Source: an uncultured Lachnospiraceae bacterium (GTDB lineage Bacteria; Bacillota; Clostridia; Lachnospirales; Lachnospiraceae). From it: a stretch of 9,419 nucleotides of DNA. Made by a program: the position numbers and the translations under genes. Below, one piece after another: positions 1 to 6,180 of this stretch. The notes under the pieces are model-generated. The model saw only the letters and a list, made by a program, of their open reading frames with translations. It searched no databases and was not told the origin of the DNA. Positions within the stretch are counted from its first letter, which is position 1. Each line of letters starts with the position of its first letter. The stretch covers positions 1-9,419 of the forward strand of contig CAJUOO010000090.1 of assembly GCA_910588535.1 (NCBI GenBank). The letters are read 5' to 3'.

Positions 1-120
1 CGCTGCGTTTTTCACTAAGCGAGAGCGGGGTGACGGAGAATCACAGGCAGTTCGCTGGGCGGATCTATCCCCAAAATGATACAACAGATAAAGTATAACA
101 TTTACAAGATATTATAATAT
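1..120 (+). repeat. Truncated copy of a dispersed palindromic repeat (copy L)
   Basis: This is the end of an element that begins before the window. Positions 6-38 match 7144-7176 in inverted orientation over 33 bp with one mismatch (position 22). Positions 48-120 match 7420-7506 in direct orientation, with about 14 extra bases in the right copy. A frame is open from position 2 to a stop at 94-96 and reads RFSLSESGVTEN followed by RQFAGRIYPQND. The inverted copy at 7075-7177 has the similar frame RFSLSGSGVTEEN. A short G-run/C-run hairpin lies at 56-73. No transposase is visible. It may be a MITE-like or palindrome-associated element, or a structured RNA; the family is not identified. Confidence 0.75.
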
Positions 121-158
121 TCTGTATATGTTTTTTAATGCAACAGCCCCTTTTGTCT

Positions 159-1316
159 TTACTTTATCATCCTATAGGTTTTGATGGTCACAGTCTGGTC
201 ACTATTTTCTGTCAACAATGTAATATAATAGTTATCACCCTCCGTGCTCCCGTTTATCATATACGCCTTTCCATTCTGGAAGTCGCTCTTATAGAAGTTC
301 ATAGCATATGTTTCCTCCCCGTCACTAAATTGATATACAAAACTTCCATTTTCTTCTTGTACTATCTTAGTAGCTTCTTCCATCAGCTCAAAGTTTGCCA
401 AAAGCTCTTGTTCTTGCCCCAAATTCACAATATCAGCCAATGCTTGCATTTCTTCTTCTCGCTTTATATCCTCTTCACTTTTTTCCTCCTCTTGTCCCCA
501 TGAATCCTCAAGAGTCCTAAGATATTCCTCTGCTGCTACCGGATCAGCCTTCTCTGGATCTATAGGTAGATCGAATAATAAATTGATCCCATTATACCCC
601 TCGTTCTCTCGTATCTCTCCTGTCACCTCATCATAATGATATGCCGCTGATTCAAAAAATATCGTATTACTAATGCAGAGATAAAGCTTTCTATCTGCAA
701 ACTTAATAATATCATCACATAAAATCAGACGATACAAAACTCCATCGATCACATTGTCATGATATCCTCCATTCATAGAAGCAATGTTGTACTGCCATGG
801 CTCCAACCCCTGAATCAGAGGGGATATAAAAAAGTTCATCTCCGAATAGTCTGTATTCATATCAATAGGACGTCCATCCAGCCTCTCTATTGCAATTGCC
901 GCATAAATCTCTGAAAGATCTGATATAGAATCAGAAATATCACTCTGTATCAACGCCTTACCGGATGCAATCCCCAAAAGAGTAAAACGATAATCCCCCG
1001 CTTCTCTAGACTCATTGATCTCCACTGCATCCTCCGCTTGAAATGCAGCGGCTATCTCTTTATTACCATTCTGCTCTGCCACCTGTCTTGCTGTCAGATA
1101 CCTCGCTGCTGCCGCCGCGGTCACTGTCATAAAAAGTACACAGACCGCTGTCACCACTGCTGTCATCTTTCCCTTTGTCAATCTTTTCATCTCAGATTTC
1201 TCCTTCCATCTATTCAGAATCTTCCGGTTTAACTCCTCCACCGGCTCCTCCTTTGCAGTTAGGGCAATTTGTATCAGCTCGTCCACCTTGTATTCCTTCT
1301 CTGGTTTACCTCTCAT
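159..1316 (-). CDS. Putative single-pass membrane anti-sigma factor paired with the upstream ECF sigma factor
   Basis: Residues 1-48 form a charged cytoplasmic part, where sigma binding would be expected. Residues 51-71 are a hydrophobic alanine/valine-rich membrane segment ending in AAAAA. About 310 residues lie outside, beginning with YRFTLLGIASGKAL; residues 265-290 are very acidic (EEEKSEEDIKREEE). Gene order, size and topology match the single-pass anti-sigma proteins (DUF4179-like group) encoded directly after ECF sigma factors in Clostridia. That role is inferred from context, since no zinc-binding anti-sigma motif is seen. I chose the ATG at 1316 because GGAGG sits 9 nt upstream; the ATG at 1322 has only 3 nt of spacing. 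The start lies inside the last codons of the sigma gene, so translation is probably coupled. It ends at TAA 159-161. Confidence 0.72.
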   Translation of the reverse strand: MRGKPEKEYKVDELIQIALTAKEEPVEELNRKILNRWKEKSEMKRLTKGKMTAVVTAVCVLFMTVTAAAAARYLTARQVAEQNGNKEIAAAFQAEDAVEINESREAGDYRFTLLGIASGKALIQSDISDSISDLSEIYAAIAIERLDGRPIDMNTDYSEMNFFISPLIQGLEPWQYNIASMNGGYHDNVIDGVLYRLILCDDIIKFADRKLYLCISNTIFFESAAYHYDEVTGEIRENEGYNGINLLFDLPIDPEKADPVAAEEYLRTLEDSWGQEEEKSEEDIKREEEMQALADIVNLGQEQELLANFELMEEATKIVQEENGSFVYQFSDGEETYAMNFYKSDFQNGKAYMINGSTEGDNYYITLLTENSDQTVTIKTYRMIK

Positions 1317-1836
1317 AACCATACTCCTCCAGTTTCTTCTTTATTATGGTTCTGGCTGTATACAGCCTGCTCTTAATTGTACCTTTTGGAATATGAAGTG
1401 CTCCCGCAATCTCCTCCACACTCATCTCGGCAGAATAAAACATATAGATAGGAAGTCTGTACTTTTCCTTCAACGAAGCAATTTCCATCCTCACCAATTC
1501 GCACAGCTCCTCTGTTATATACTGTTCCTCTGGTGTCAAACCTGAATCAGGAATGTTTAATACATAAAGCTCATCATCTATGCCATCCTGTGGTGCAATT
1601 CTCTGTCTGCGTGCATATTTTCTTCTCTGATTTTTCAAACACTTTGCCGCGATCCCTATCAGAAAACTTTTTGGATTTCCTTTTTCATCTATTTTGTTAC
1701 ATTTTTCCATGGCAATTAACATGGTTTCCTGATACAACTCATCTGCATCATCCCTGCTACCTGTTAATTGACGGCAAAAGGTATAGACTGCCTTTCCCTC
1801 CTTCTCTAACATACTTCCAAATTCCTGACGTGTCAC
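1306..1836 (-). CDS. ECF-type RNA polymerase sigma factor (sigma-70 family)
   Basis: The 176-aa protein has only sigma regions 2 and 4, as in the ECF group. Region 2 covers about residues 8-78, with the DDADELYQETMLIAM helix that contacts core polymerase, then NPKSFLIGIAAKCLKNQRRK. Region 4 covers about 120-168, with the helix-turn-helix MSVEEIAGALHIPKGTIKSRL that reads the -35 element. Three in-frame starts exist: TTG 1857, ATG 1851 and GTG 1836. GGAGGA lies inside the ATG-started reading, 8 nt before the GTG, and MTRQEFG is a usual N-terminus for this family, so GTG 1836 is preferred. No good SD precedes the ATG. The gene overlaps its membrane partner, which suggests autoregulated signal-dependent transcription. 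No target promoter could be assigned. Confidence 0.9.
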   Translation of the reverse strand: MTRQEFGSMLEKEGKAVYTFCRQLTGSRDDADELYQETMLIAMEKCNKIDEKGNPKSFLIGIAAKCLKNQRRKYARRQRIAPQDGIDDELYVLNIPDSGLTPEEQYITEELCELVRMEIASLKEKYRLPIYMFYSAEMSVEEIAGALHIPKGTIKSRLYTARTIIKKKLEEYGYER

Positions 1837-1870
1837 TTCACTTTCCTCCATGTACAATTTTGCATCTGTT

Positions 1871-2010
1871 TTTCACCCTAACTCCCATCTGCCTGCTTTA
1901 GCGGGTATACAAATCGGGATGTGAAATTTTTATTTCACTCTAACTCCCGTCCGCCTGCTTCAGCAGGCATATAATATCAGGATATGAAATTTTTATTTCA
2001 CTCTACACTT
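1871..2010 (-). repeat. Two tandem 62-63 bp hairpin units plus a partial third, upstream of the sigma operon
   Basis: Unit 1 runs 1871-1932, unit 2 runs 1933-1995, and a partial third starts at 1996; each opens with TTTCACYCTA. Every unit contains a GC hairpin. In unit 2 it is perfect at 1953-1968 (GCCTGC, loop TTCA, GCAGGC); in unit 1 it is imperfect at 1891-1906. AT palindromes join the units at 1921-1938 (GTGAAAT/ATTTCAC, loop TTTT) and 1985-2000 (TGAAAT/ATTTCA). The block lies within the 300-bp gap between the sigma gene and the tRNA, so it may be transcribed as the sigma mRNA leader. No coding frame is apparent. It could be a small intergenic palindromic repeat or a regulatory leader. 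Confidence 0.8.
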
Positions 2011-2153
2011 TTATATTGTCAGGAAATCGAAATTGGTTCATTTATTATTCAAAAAAATTCTATAAAATTAAAACAATATTCTTGGGGACTTTCAGGAAAT
2101 CATTAAAGATACGTTGAAAATAAAAAGAATATAGAATATATGTTAGAAATTAG

Positions 2154-2225
2154 AGGCGCAGACCGGATTTGAACCGGTGGATACTGGTGTTGCAGACCAT
2201 TGCCTTACCACTTGGCTACTGCGCC
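2154..2225 (-). tRNA. tRNA-Cys (anticodon GCA), first copy
   Basis: The minus strand folds as a cloverleaf. The acceptor stem GGCGCAG pairs with CTGCGCC, the D arm contains AAGTGGTAA, and the anticodon loop CTGCAAC gives GCA. The T arm is ACCGG-TTCAAAT-CCGGT. The discriminator base is T (U73), as expected for cysteine. CCA is not encoded; CTA follows. It has its own promoter at 2243-2271. A second, non-identical tRNA-Cys lies at 9107-9177. Confidence 0.97.
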
Positions 2226-2240
2226 ATTTGATGTTATAAT
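2212..2240 (+). promoter_or_regulatory. Candidate promoter of the Nudix gene with extended -10
   Basis: TGTTATAAT at 2232-2240 is a perfect extended -10. A weak -35, TTGGCT at 2212-2217 with 17-nt spacing, falls inside the divergent tRNA-Cys gene. The predicted start site is close to 2247, giving a leader of about 48 nt. Confidence 0.6.
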
Positions 2241-2242
2241 CT

Positions 2243-2271
2243 AGTATATAGCATTTTAATTTACACGTCAA
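2243..2271 (-). promoter_or_regulatory. Promoter of tRNA-Cys
   Basis: On the minus strand TTGACG (2271-2266) is followed by a 17-nt spacer and TATACT (2248-2243). Each box is one base from consensus. The -10 ends 17 nt before the mature tRNA 5' end. It faces away from, and overlaps, the control region of the Nudix gene. Confidence 0.8.
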
Positions 2272-2294
2272 GACTATTTGAAAGGAGATTTTAT

Positions 2295-2906
2295 ATGTCA
2301 CGTATCAAAGATATTAAAAAATGCACCGACAACCGTTTTCTTAACTTCTATGAGCTTTCTGCTGAACGGAGAAATGGTAACATATATCCTTATTATATGT
2401 CGTCGCGGGCAAAAGATTCCAAAGATCTAAAAATAAATACTAAAATAAATACTCCCGATGGTGTTATTATCTATGCGCTCTACGGAGAACAAAAAGATCG
2501 TGTAGTACTTGTCAGACAGTTCCGCTATCCGATAGACGATTATATCTATGAATTTCCTGCCGGGCTTGTGGAACCGGGTGAAGATATGAAGGAGGCCGCC
2601 ATCCGCGAGATGTACGAGGAGACGGGGCTGACCCTCTCTCCCCTCTCCGTACCAGATGGATACACCAAGCCATGTTTTACCACTATAGGCATGACAGATG
2701 AAAGCTGTGGCACTATATTCGGTTACGCCTCTGGTTCTCCCACCAATTGTCATCAGGAAACTTCTGAGGATATACAGATTATACTGGCCGATCGCACAGA
2801 ATGTAGGCGCATCCTTAAAGAAGAGCCTATCGCTATCAAATGCGCCTACATGCTGATGCATTTTATTCACGACACAGAAGATCCTTTTTCCTTCCTACAG
2901 CTATAA
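2295..2906 (+). CDS. Nudix hydrolase, ADP-ribose pyrophosphatase-like
   Basis: The 203-aa protein is expected to hydrolyse a nucleoside diphosphate linked to another group, such as ADP-ribose or a nucleotide sugar, in the cytoplasm with Mg2+. The Nudix box at residues 90-112 is complete: G90, E96, then REMYEETGL at 104-112, with the metal-binding glutamates E105, E108 and E109. Before it, VRQFRYPIDDYIYEFPAG is typical of the ADP-ribose pyrophosphatase branch. The first 50 residues form a less conserved N-terminal strand region. AAAGGAG at 2281-2287 is 7 nt before the ATG. The stretch coding the Nudix box (about 2570-2650) is visibly richer in GC than the rest of the gene. The gene is single, divergent from tRNA-Cys, and converges on the serine hydrolase with 9 nt between stops. 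The exact substrate cannot be told. Confidence 0.92.
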   Translation: MSRIKDIKKCTDNRFLNFYELSAERRNGNIYPYYMSSRAKDSKDLKINTKINTPDGVIIYALYGEQKDRVVLVRQFRYPIDDYIYEFPAGLVEPGEDMKEAAIREMYEETGLTLSPLSVPDGYTKPCFTTIGMTDESCGTIFGYASGSPTNCHQETSEDIQIILADRTECRRILKEEPIAIKCAYMLMHFIHDTEDPFSFLQL

Positions 2907-2915
2907 TTTTCCCTG

Positions 2916-3863
2916 TCACAGATACGGGTAGACCGCCTGATAAAAGCTTTCATAGATAAAGCGAATATCCCTAGCTCTTTCCGCCATATGGCTGGTTGTC
3001 ACTAACATAAATCTCTTATCTGGGAAACAGACGGCGAGCTGGCCGCCCAATCCAAAGAAGGTAAATCCGCCACCTCTGTTTCCCCAGACCTGATATCCAT
3101 AACCAAATTGCTCATCATATGCTTCCTTATGGGCAGTAGAGATCTGCACCTTGATCATCTCTTTGAGATAATCTGCTGGAATTAACTGTTTTCCATGATA
3201 TATACCACCATCCATACAGAGCTGAGCGACAGAAGCCAGATCTCTGCTGGTACAAAACAATCCATCCCCACCTCTTATAATTCCCGCTTCATCTCTCAGC
3301 CACTCTCTGCTGGTAAATCCTATCTCATCTAGAACTCTTCCCCGCAAAAACTGAAGCATGTCCATCCCCGAAAGCCTCTCTACCAGCGCACAGAGCACAT
3401 GAGTTGCGGAAGTGTCATAAGAAAAAATCGTTCCCGGCGGATAATCTGGCTCCACATGGAAAAAGGATTCAACCCAATCGCCATTATAGTCCTTATAAGT
3501 GGTCTTTTTATGTGCTGTTGACATAGTTAGAAGATGTCTTATCTTCATCTGACGAATATAAGGATGTACATTTTCCGGCAACTTATCTGGAAAATAATCA
3601 CAGATGGCATCCTCTATTGTCAACACCCCGTCCCCGATCAATAGTCCAATCGCAATGGCCGTAAAGCTCTTTCCCACAGAATACATCCGATGATTAACAT
3701 TTTTATCATAAGGAGGCCAGTATCGCTCAAAACACAGCTTGCCATCCCTGAGCATCAATACACTATCCATGCCCGCATCTTTTTCTGCCAGCAGGCGCAA
3801 GAATTCGTCCGACTGCTTATCTGACAGTCCTGCTTCCTTCATAGAACTCCATTCAAAATCCAT
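2916..3863 (-). CDS. Beta-lactamase-fold serine hydrolase (class C / esterase-type, PF00144-like)
   Basis: The 315-aa protein has the catalytic Ser-x-x-Lys tetrad S62-V-G-K65, followed by the FTAIAIGLLIGDG helix typical of the family. The second motif is Y149-D-T-S rather than Tyr-x-Asn, in the context FSYDTSATHVLCALVERLSG. The third region is GLGGQLAVCFPDKR (271-284), where G-G-Q replaces the His/Lys-x-Gly of true beta-lactamases. These changes and the absence of a signal peptide argue for a cytoplasmic esterase or amidase rather than an antibiotic-resistance enzyme. GGAGG lies 9 nt before the ATG. The gene may be read on its own or from the SGNH esterase upstream. The substrate is unknown. 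Confidence 0.88.
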   Translation of the reverse strand: MDFEWSSMKEAGLSDKQSDEFLRLLAEKDAGMDSVLMLRDGKLCFERYWPPYDKNVNHRMYSVGKSFTAIAIGLLIGDGVLTIEDAICDYFPDKLPENVHPYIRQMKIRHLLTMSTAHKKTTYKDYNGDWVESFFHVEPDYPPGTIFSYDTSATHVLCALVERLSGMDMLQFLRGRVLDEIGFTSREWLRDEAGIIRGGDGLFCTSRDLASVAQLCMDGGIYHGKQLIPADYLKEMIKVQISTAHKEAYDEQFGYGYQVWGNRGGGFTFFGLGGQLAVCFPDKRFMLVTTSHMAERARDIRFIYESFYQAVYPYL

Positions 3864-3915
3864 ACATACTATCCTCCATATCAGAGCAGTCTACTACGAT
3901 GACACACATCAGAAA

Positions 3916-3974
3916 ACTTAAATTTCCGACTGTGATCAAGACATATTTGAGGCTCTGACTTAAATTGCCGATTG
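3916..3974. repeat. 17-bp direct repeat pair upstream of the serine hydrolase
   Basis: ACTTAAATTTCCGACTG (3916-3932) and ACTTAAATTGCCGATTG (3958-3974) differ at two positions and are spaced 42 bp, about four helical turns. They lie 53-111 bp before the serine hydrolase start. They could be binding sites for a regulator. No clear -35/-10 pair was found nearby. Confidence 0.5.
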
Positions 3975-4001
3975 AAAAAATGCATCAGCATAATTTTTCA
4001 A
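3972..4001 (-). terminator. Candidate terminator hairpin after the SGNH esterase
   Basis: TTGAAAAA (3972-3979) pairs with TTTTTCAA (3994-4001), with an inner ATGC/GCAT stem around a TGAT loop. It lies 25 nt past the esterase stop on the minus strand. GC content is low and no T-run follows the stem, so it may be weak or allow read-through into the serine hydrolase. Confidence 0.4.
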
Positions 4002-4025
4002 CCTACTCCCTTCTCCTTTTATGCC

Positions 4026-5645
4026 CTACAATGCTACCTCAAGAAGCCTGCTAGCATGTCCCTCACTGCCATTTTCAAATACCGCCGTGATGTAATACTG
4101 CCAAACATATCCGAGATCTGCTGTAAATGGCAATGTGGCAAGCTCTCTTTTTTCCTCCTCTGTCACAGTTCTCACAACCTCAAAGGTAAGCTCCTCCTTC
4201 TTTTTTCTATACACATGGTAAGCTACCGCGTGTTCTACTAAGTTCCAGTTGAGCAGAAAACTTCCTCTCCCATTTTCGTTTGAGATCTCCTGCACAACAA
4301 AACCAGATACCATATCTGTTGGCTTTTCCTGACCCTCACCCATCTCTTTATATGGTTTTGGCTTCTCAATTTCTTTTTTCGGAGCAGCCAACTTCTTTAA
4401 TAGATCAAGGCTGTGATCTGCATGATATTCTACAAGCATCTCTGCTATCATATTGGCATATACTTTTGCCCCATATTCCTGAAGATGTGCCTTATCAGAC
4501 ACACCCGCTGCATATGCACCGTCTGGATATTCTCCTTCCTTAACCCAGAGATAAATATGCTTACTCTCCTCCGTCCCTATCTGATTCAAATAAGCTGTAC
4601 TTCTAGCCCCCAGATCCAGCAGAGGCACCTTCTGCTCCCTTGCAATTTCTATCATCGACTCACGATATGCCGCAAAACTGATGGAAAACACTCCATCCTC
4701 CCCACAAGTTCTCATCGCCACTGGTGTCACCAGCACACACTGCACCTGTCTCCTTTTACAAGCATCGATATATCTTTGTATATAATATGGAAATTCATCT
4801 GGCGCAATATAACGATTTGGCCTTATCGCTGTCGCATCATTATGTGCAAATTGAACAAACATATAATCTCCCGGACATATAATCTCCAATATCTGATCCA
4901 ACTTTCCTTCATCATAAAAGGAGCGAGCACTTCTTCCACCAATCGATCGATTTTCGATTGTAAGCTCTGGCAACTCGTAAGTTCGAGCAAGAGAATAGGT
5001 GCTGTGTTCCGCCCGGTACTCTCTGTATCGATCTGCACCATCAAAAAACTGATACAATACCTGCCCCCAGCCTGTCTGTGGATAAAAACGCTTCTCATAT
5101 GATTGTACCGTAGAATCAGAAACTAAAAATAACCTTGGTTTCTCCCTCCTCTGCTTTTCTTCTTCTGGCGTAACTGTAATATCTTTTATATAAACCTCGC
5201 CTGTTATCACAGAATCCTCAATTTCTGACATTGCACCTGCCGCAAAACACAAACGACAAATTCCATTCGTCATACATGCAATTAATAAAACATGCACTTC
5301 TTCTCCCGGCTGAACAGTGACGGCCTCCTCCTTCACCACATCATTGACACGTATATGACAGGTATAAGCATCCAATGTAGGATTGACGAAAGTGATCCGA
5401 ACTTCATAATTGTTCCCCTTCCACTCAGTGATAAATTGTGTGCTCTCCTCATAATAAAAAATTCCGTATCCTGTCTCTTCTATCTCACGCCACACACGAC
5501 TTCTCACTACAAGGAACCCATTCTCCTCTCTCAGAAAATGATGACTATTTCGCTTTGTGACAAGCCGAGGATAATACACCCCATCCACCCAGCCGGTTGC
5601 TGGCTCCTCATACGTATAATCCTGATAGTGAAATACCATATCCAT
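4026..5645 (-). CDS. SGNH/GDSL esterase, rhamnogalacturonan acetylesterase-like (CE12-type), with N-terminal beta domain and C-terminal Fn3-like domain
   Basis: The protein has three parts. Residues 1 to about 155 look like a beta-sandwich module (YEVRITFVNPTLDAY, ending EVYIKDITVTP). Residues 170 to about 420 are the SGNH hydrolase: block I FLVSDSTV with nucleophile S178, block II SIGGRSARSF with G236/G237, block III QFAHND (268-270), and block V D384-KAH-387 completing the triad. Residues 445-539 resemble fibronectin type III (LLNWNLVEHAVAYHVYRKK). This order recalls enzymes that remove acetyl groups from rhamnogalacturonan pectin. No signal peptide is present, so the likely substrate is imported oligosaccharide. 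The ATG at 5645 has GAGGG 5 nt upstream; the longer reading from 5678 has AAGGGA 12 nt away and adds 11 residues. Confidence 0.87.
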   Translation of the reverse strand: MDMVFHYQDYTYEEPATGWVDGVYYPRLVTKRNSHHFLREENGFLVVRSRVWREIEETGYGIFYYEESTQFITEWKGNNYEVRITFVNPTLDAYTCHIRVNDVVKEEAVTVQPGEEVHVLLIACMTNGICRLCFAAGAMSEIEDSVITGEVYIKDITVTPEEEKQRREKPRLFLVSDSTVQSYEKRFYPQTGWGQVLYQFFDGADRYREYRAEHSTYSLARTYELPELTIENRSIGGRSARSFYDEGKLDQILEIICPGDYMFVQFAHNDATAIRPNRYIAPDEFPYYIQRYIDACKRRQVQCVLVTPVAMRTCGEDGVFSISFAAYRESMIEIAREQKVPLLDLGARSTAYLNQIGTEESKHIYLWVKEGEYPDGAYAAGVSDKAHLQEYGAKVYANMIAEMLVEYHADHSLDLLKKLAAPKKEIEKPKPYKEMGEGQEKPTDMVSGFVVQEISNENGRGSFLLNWNLVEHAVAYHVYRKKKEELTFEVVRTVTEEEKRELATLPFTADLGYVWQYYITAVFENGSEGHASRLLEVAL

Positions 5646-5696
5646 ATCATCCCTCATTTCTATGTTGATTAACAGCATGTAATTTTATTTTCCCTT

Positions 5697-5705
5697 AGTA
5701 TAACA
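5697..5705 (-). promoter_or_regulatory. Extended -10 element for the SGNH esterase
   Basis: The minus strand reads TGTTATACT, an extended -10 with one mismatch. No convincing -35 lies 16-18 nt upstream, as is common for extended -10 promoters. It would give a leader of about 45 nt to the ATG at 5645. Confidence 0.5.
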
Positions 5706-5781
5706 TATATTCTTGGTTTTTGCGATCGGAAAGCTTAACAGACAAAAAATACATTTGTCACAGTATGATAACAAGTTATAC

Positions 5782-5810
5782 TTGACATATAATACTATAT
5801 AATATATAGT
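5782..5810 (+). promoter_or_regulatory. Promoter of the PadR-HAAS unit
   Basis: Consensus TTGACA (5782-5787) is followed by a 17-nt spacer and TATAGT (5805-5810), one base off consensus. The spacer and -10 are almost wholly covered by the palindrome at 5787-5817, so a bound repressor would block polymerase. Confidence 0.85.
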
Positions 5811-5817
5811 ATTATAT
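5787..5817. promoter_or_regulatory. 31-bp perfect palindrome, probable PadR operator 1
   Basis: Two 15-bp arms (5787-5801 and 5803-5817) surround one central base and contain the TACTATATA/TATATAGTA half-sites. It overlays the -10 box. PadR proteins bind palindromes as dimers and usually repress their own gene, so autoregulation is the natural reading. Confidence 0.75.
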
Positions 5818-5826
5818 ATAAAAATA

Positions 5827-5838
5827 TATAGTACTATA
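5827..5838. promoter_or_regulatory. 12-bp palindrome TATAGTACTATA, probable PadR operator 2
   Basis: A perfect palindrome shares the TAGTA/TACTA half-site with operator 1. Its centre is about 30.5 bp from that of operator 1, close to three helical turns, so both could be bound on one DNA face. It lies in the leader, just before the AAAGGAGG at 5841-5848. Confidence 0.65.
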
Positions 5839-5853
5839 CAAAAGGAGGCTTCC

Positions 5854-6180
5854 ATGAATGTCCAAATTAAAAAAGGGCTATTAGAGTATTGCGTTCTTGC
5901 CCAACTTTATCGAGGTGAATCTTATGGGTATCAACTTATAAAAGACATATCTACCTGTATTGACATCTCTGAATCTACTTTATATCCCATCCTCAAACGT
6001 CTTGAAGCTGATAACTATGTGAAAACCTATAAAGTAGAACACAACAACCGGCTCCGATGCTATTTTCAGCTTACTGAAAGCGGAAAACTTCATCTTAAGA
6101 ACTTTATCAAAGAACGCACAGAAATTATACGCGTATTAGATTTTATCTCAGAAAGAAAGGAAATTAATGAACATGAATAA
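5854..6180 (+). CDS. PadR-family transcriptional regulator (short form)
   Basis: The 108-aa protein is a winged helix-turn-helix repressor of the short PadR class. LLEYCVLAQLYRGESYGYQLIKDI (residues 9-32, broken here only by position) is the usual N-terminal pattern. ISESTLYPILKRLE (38-51) is the recognition helix. The wing is VEHNNRLRCYFQLTESG (61-77), and a C-terminal helix serves for dimer formation. AAAGGAGG is 5 nt from the ATG. The gene overlaps the following HAAS gene by 14 nt, so the two are co-translated. The promoter carries two palindromes that fit autorepression. The inducing signal is unknown; short PadR proteins often answer small hydrophobic or membrane-active compounds. Confidence 0.93.
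   Translation: MNVQIKKGLLEYCVLAQLYRGESYGYQLIKDISTCIDISESTLYPILKRLEADNYVKTYKVEHNNRLRCYFQLTESGKLHLKNFIKERTEIIRVLDFISERKEINEHE

Noticed and set aside
139..150. TGCAACAGCCCC, which on the minus strand resembles ends of some insertion sequences
   Set aside because: No matching second end, target duplication or transposase is visible in the window.
2019..2101. Repeated TCAGGAAATC at 2019-2028 and 2092-2101 as a sigma-factor target site
   Set aside because: Only 10 bp, 73 bp apart, with no matching -10 motif; chance cannot be excluded.
2427..2870. 147-aa minus-strand open frame
   Set aside because: Antisense to the Nudix gene, which has a complete Nudix box.
4413..5102. 229-aa plus-strand open frame
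   Set aside because: It lies antisense within the SGNH esterase, which has clear catalytic motifs; its composition (many Cys, His, Ile) is typical of an antisense shadow.
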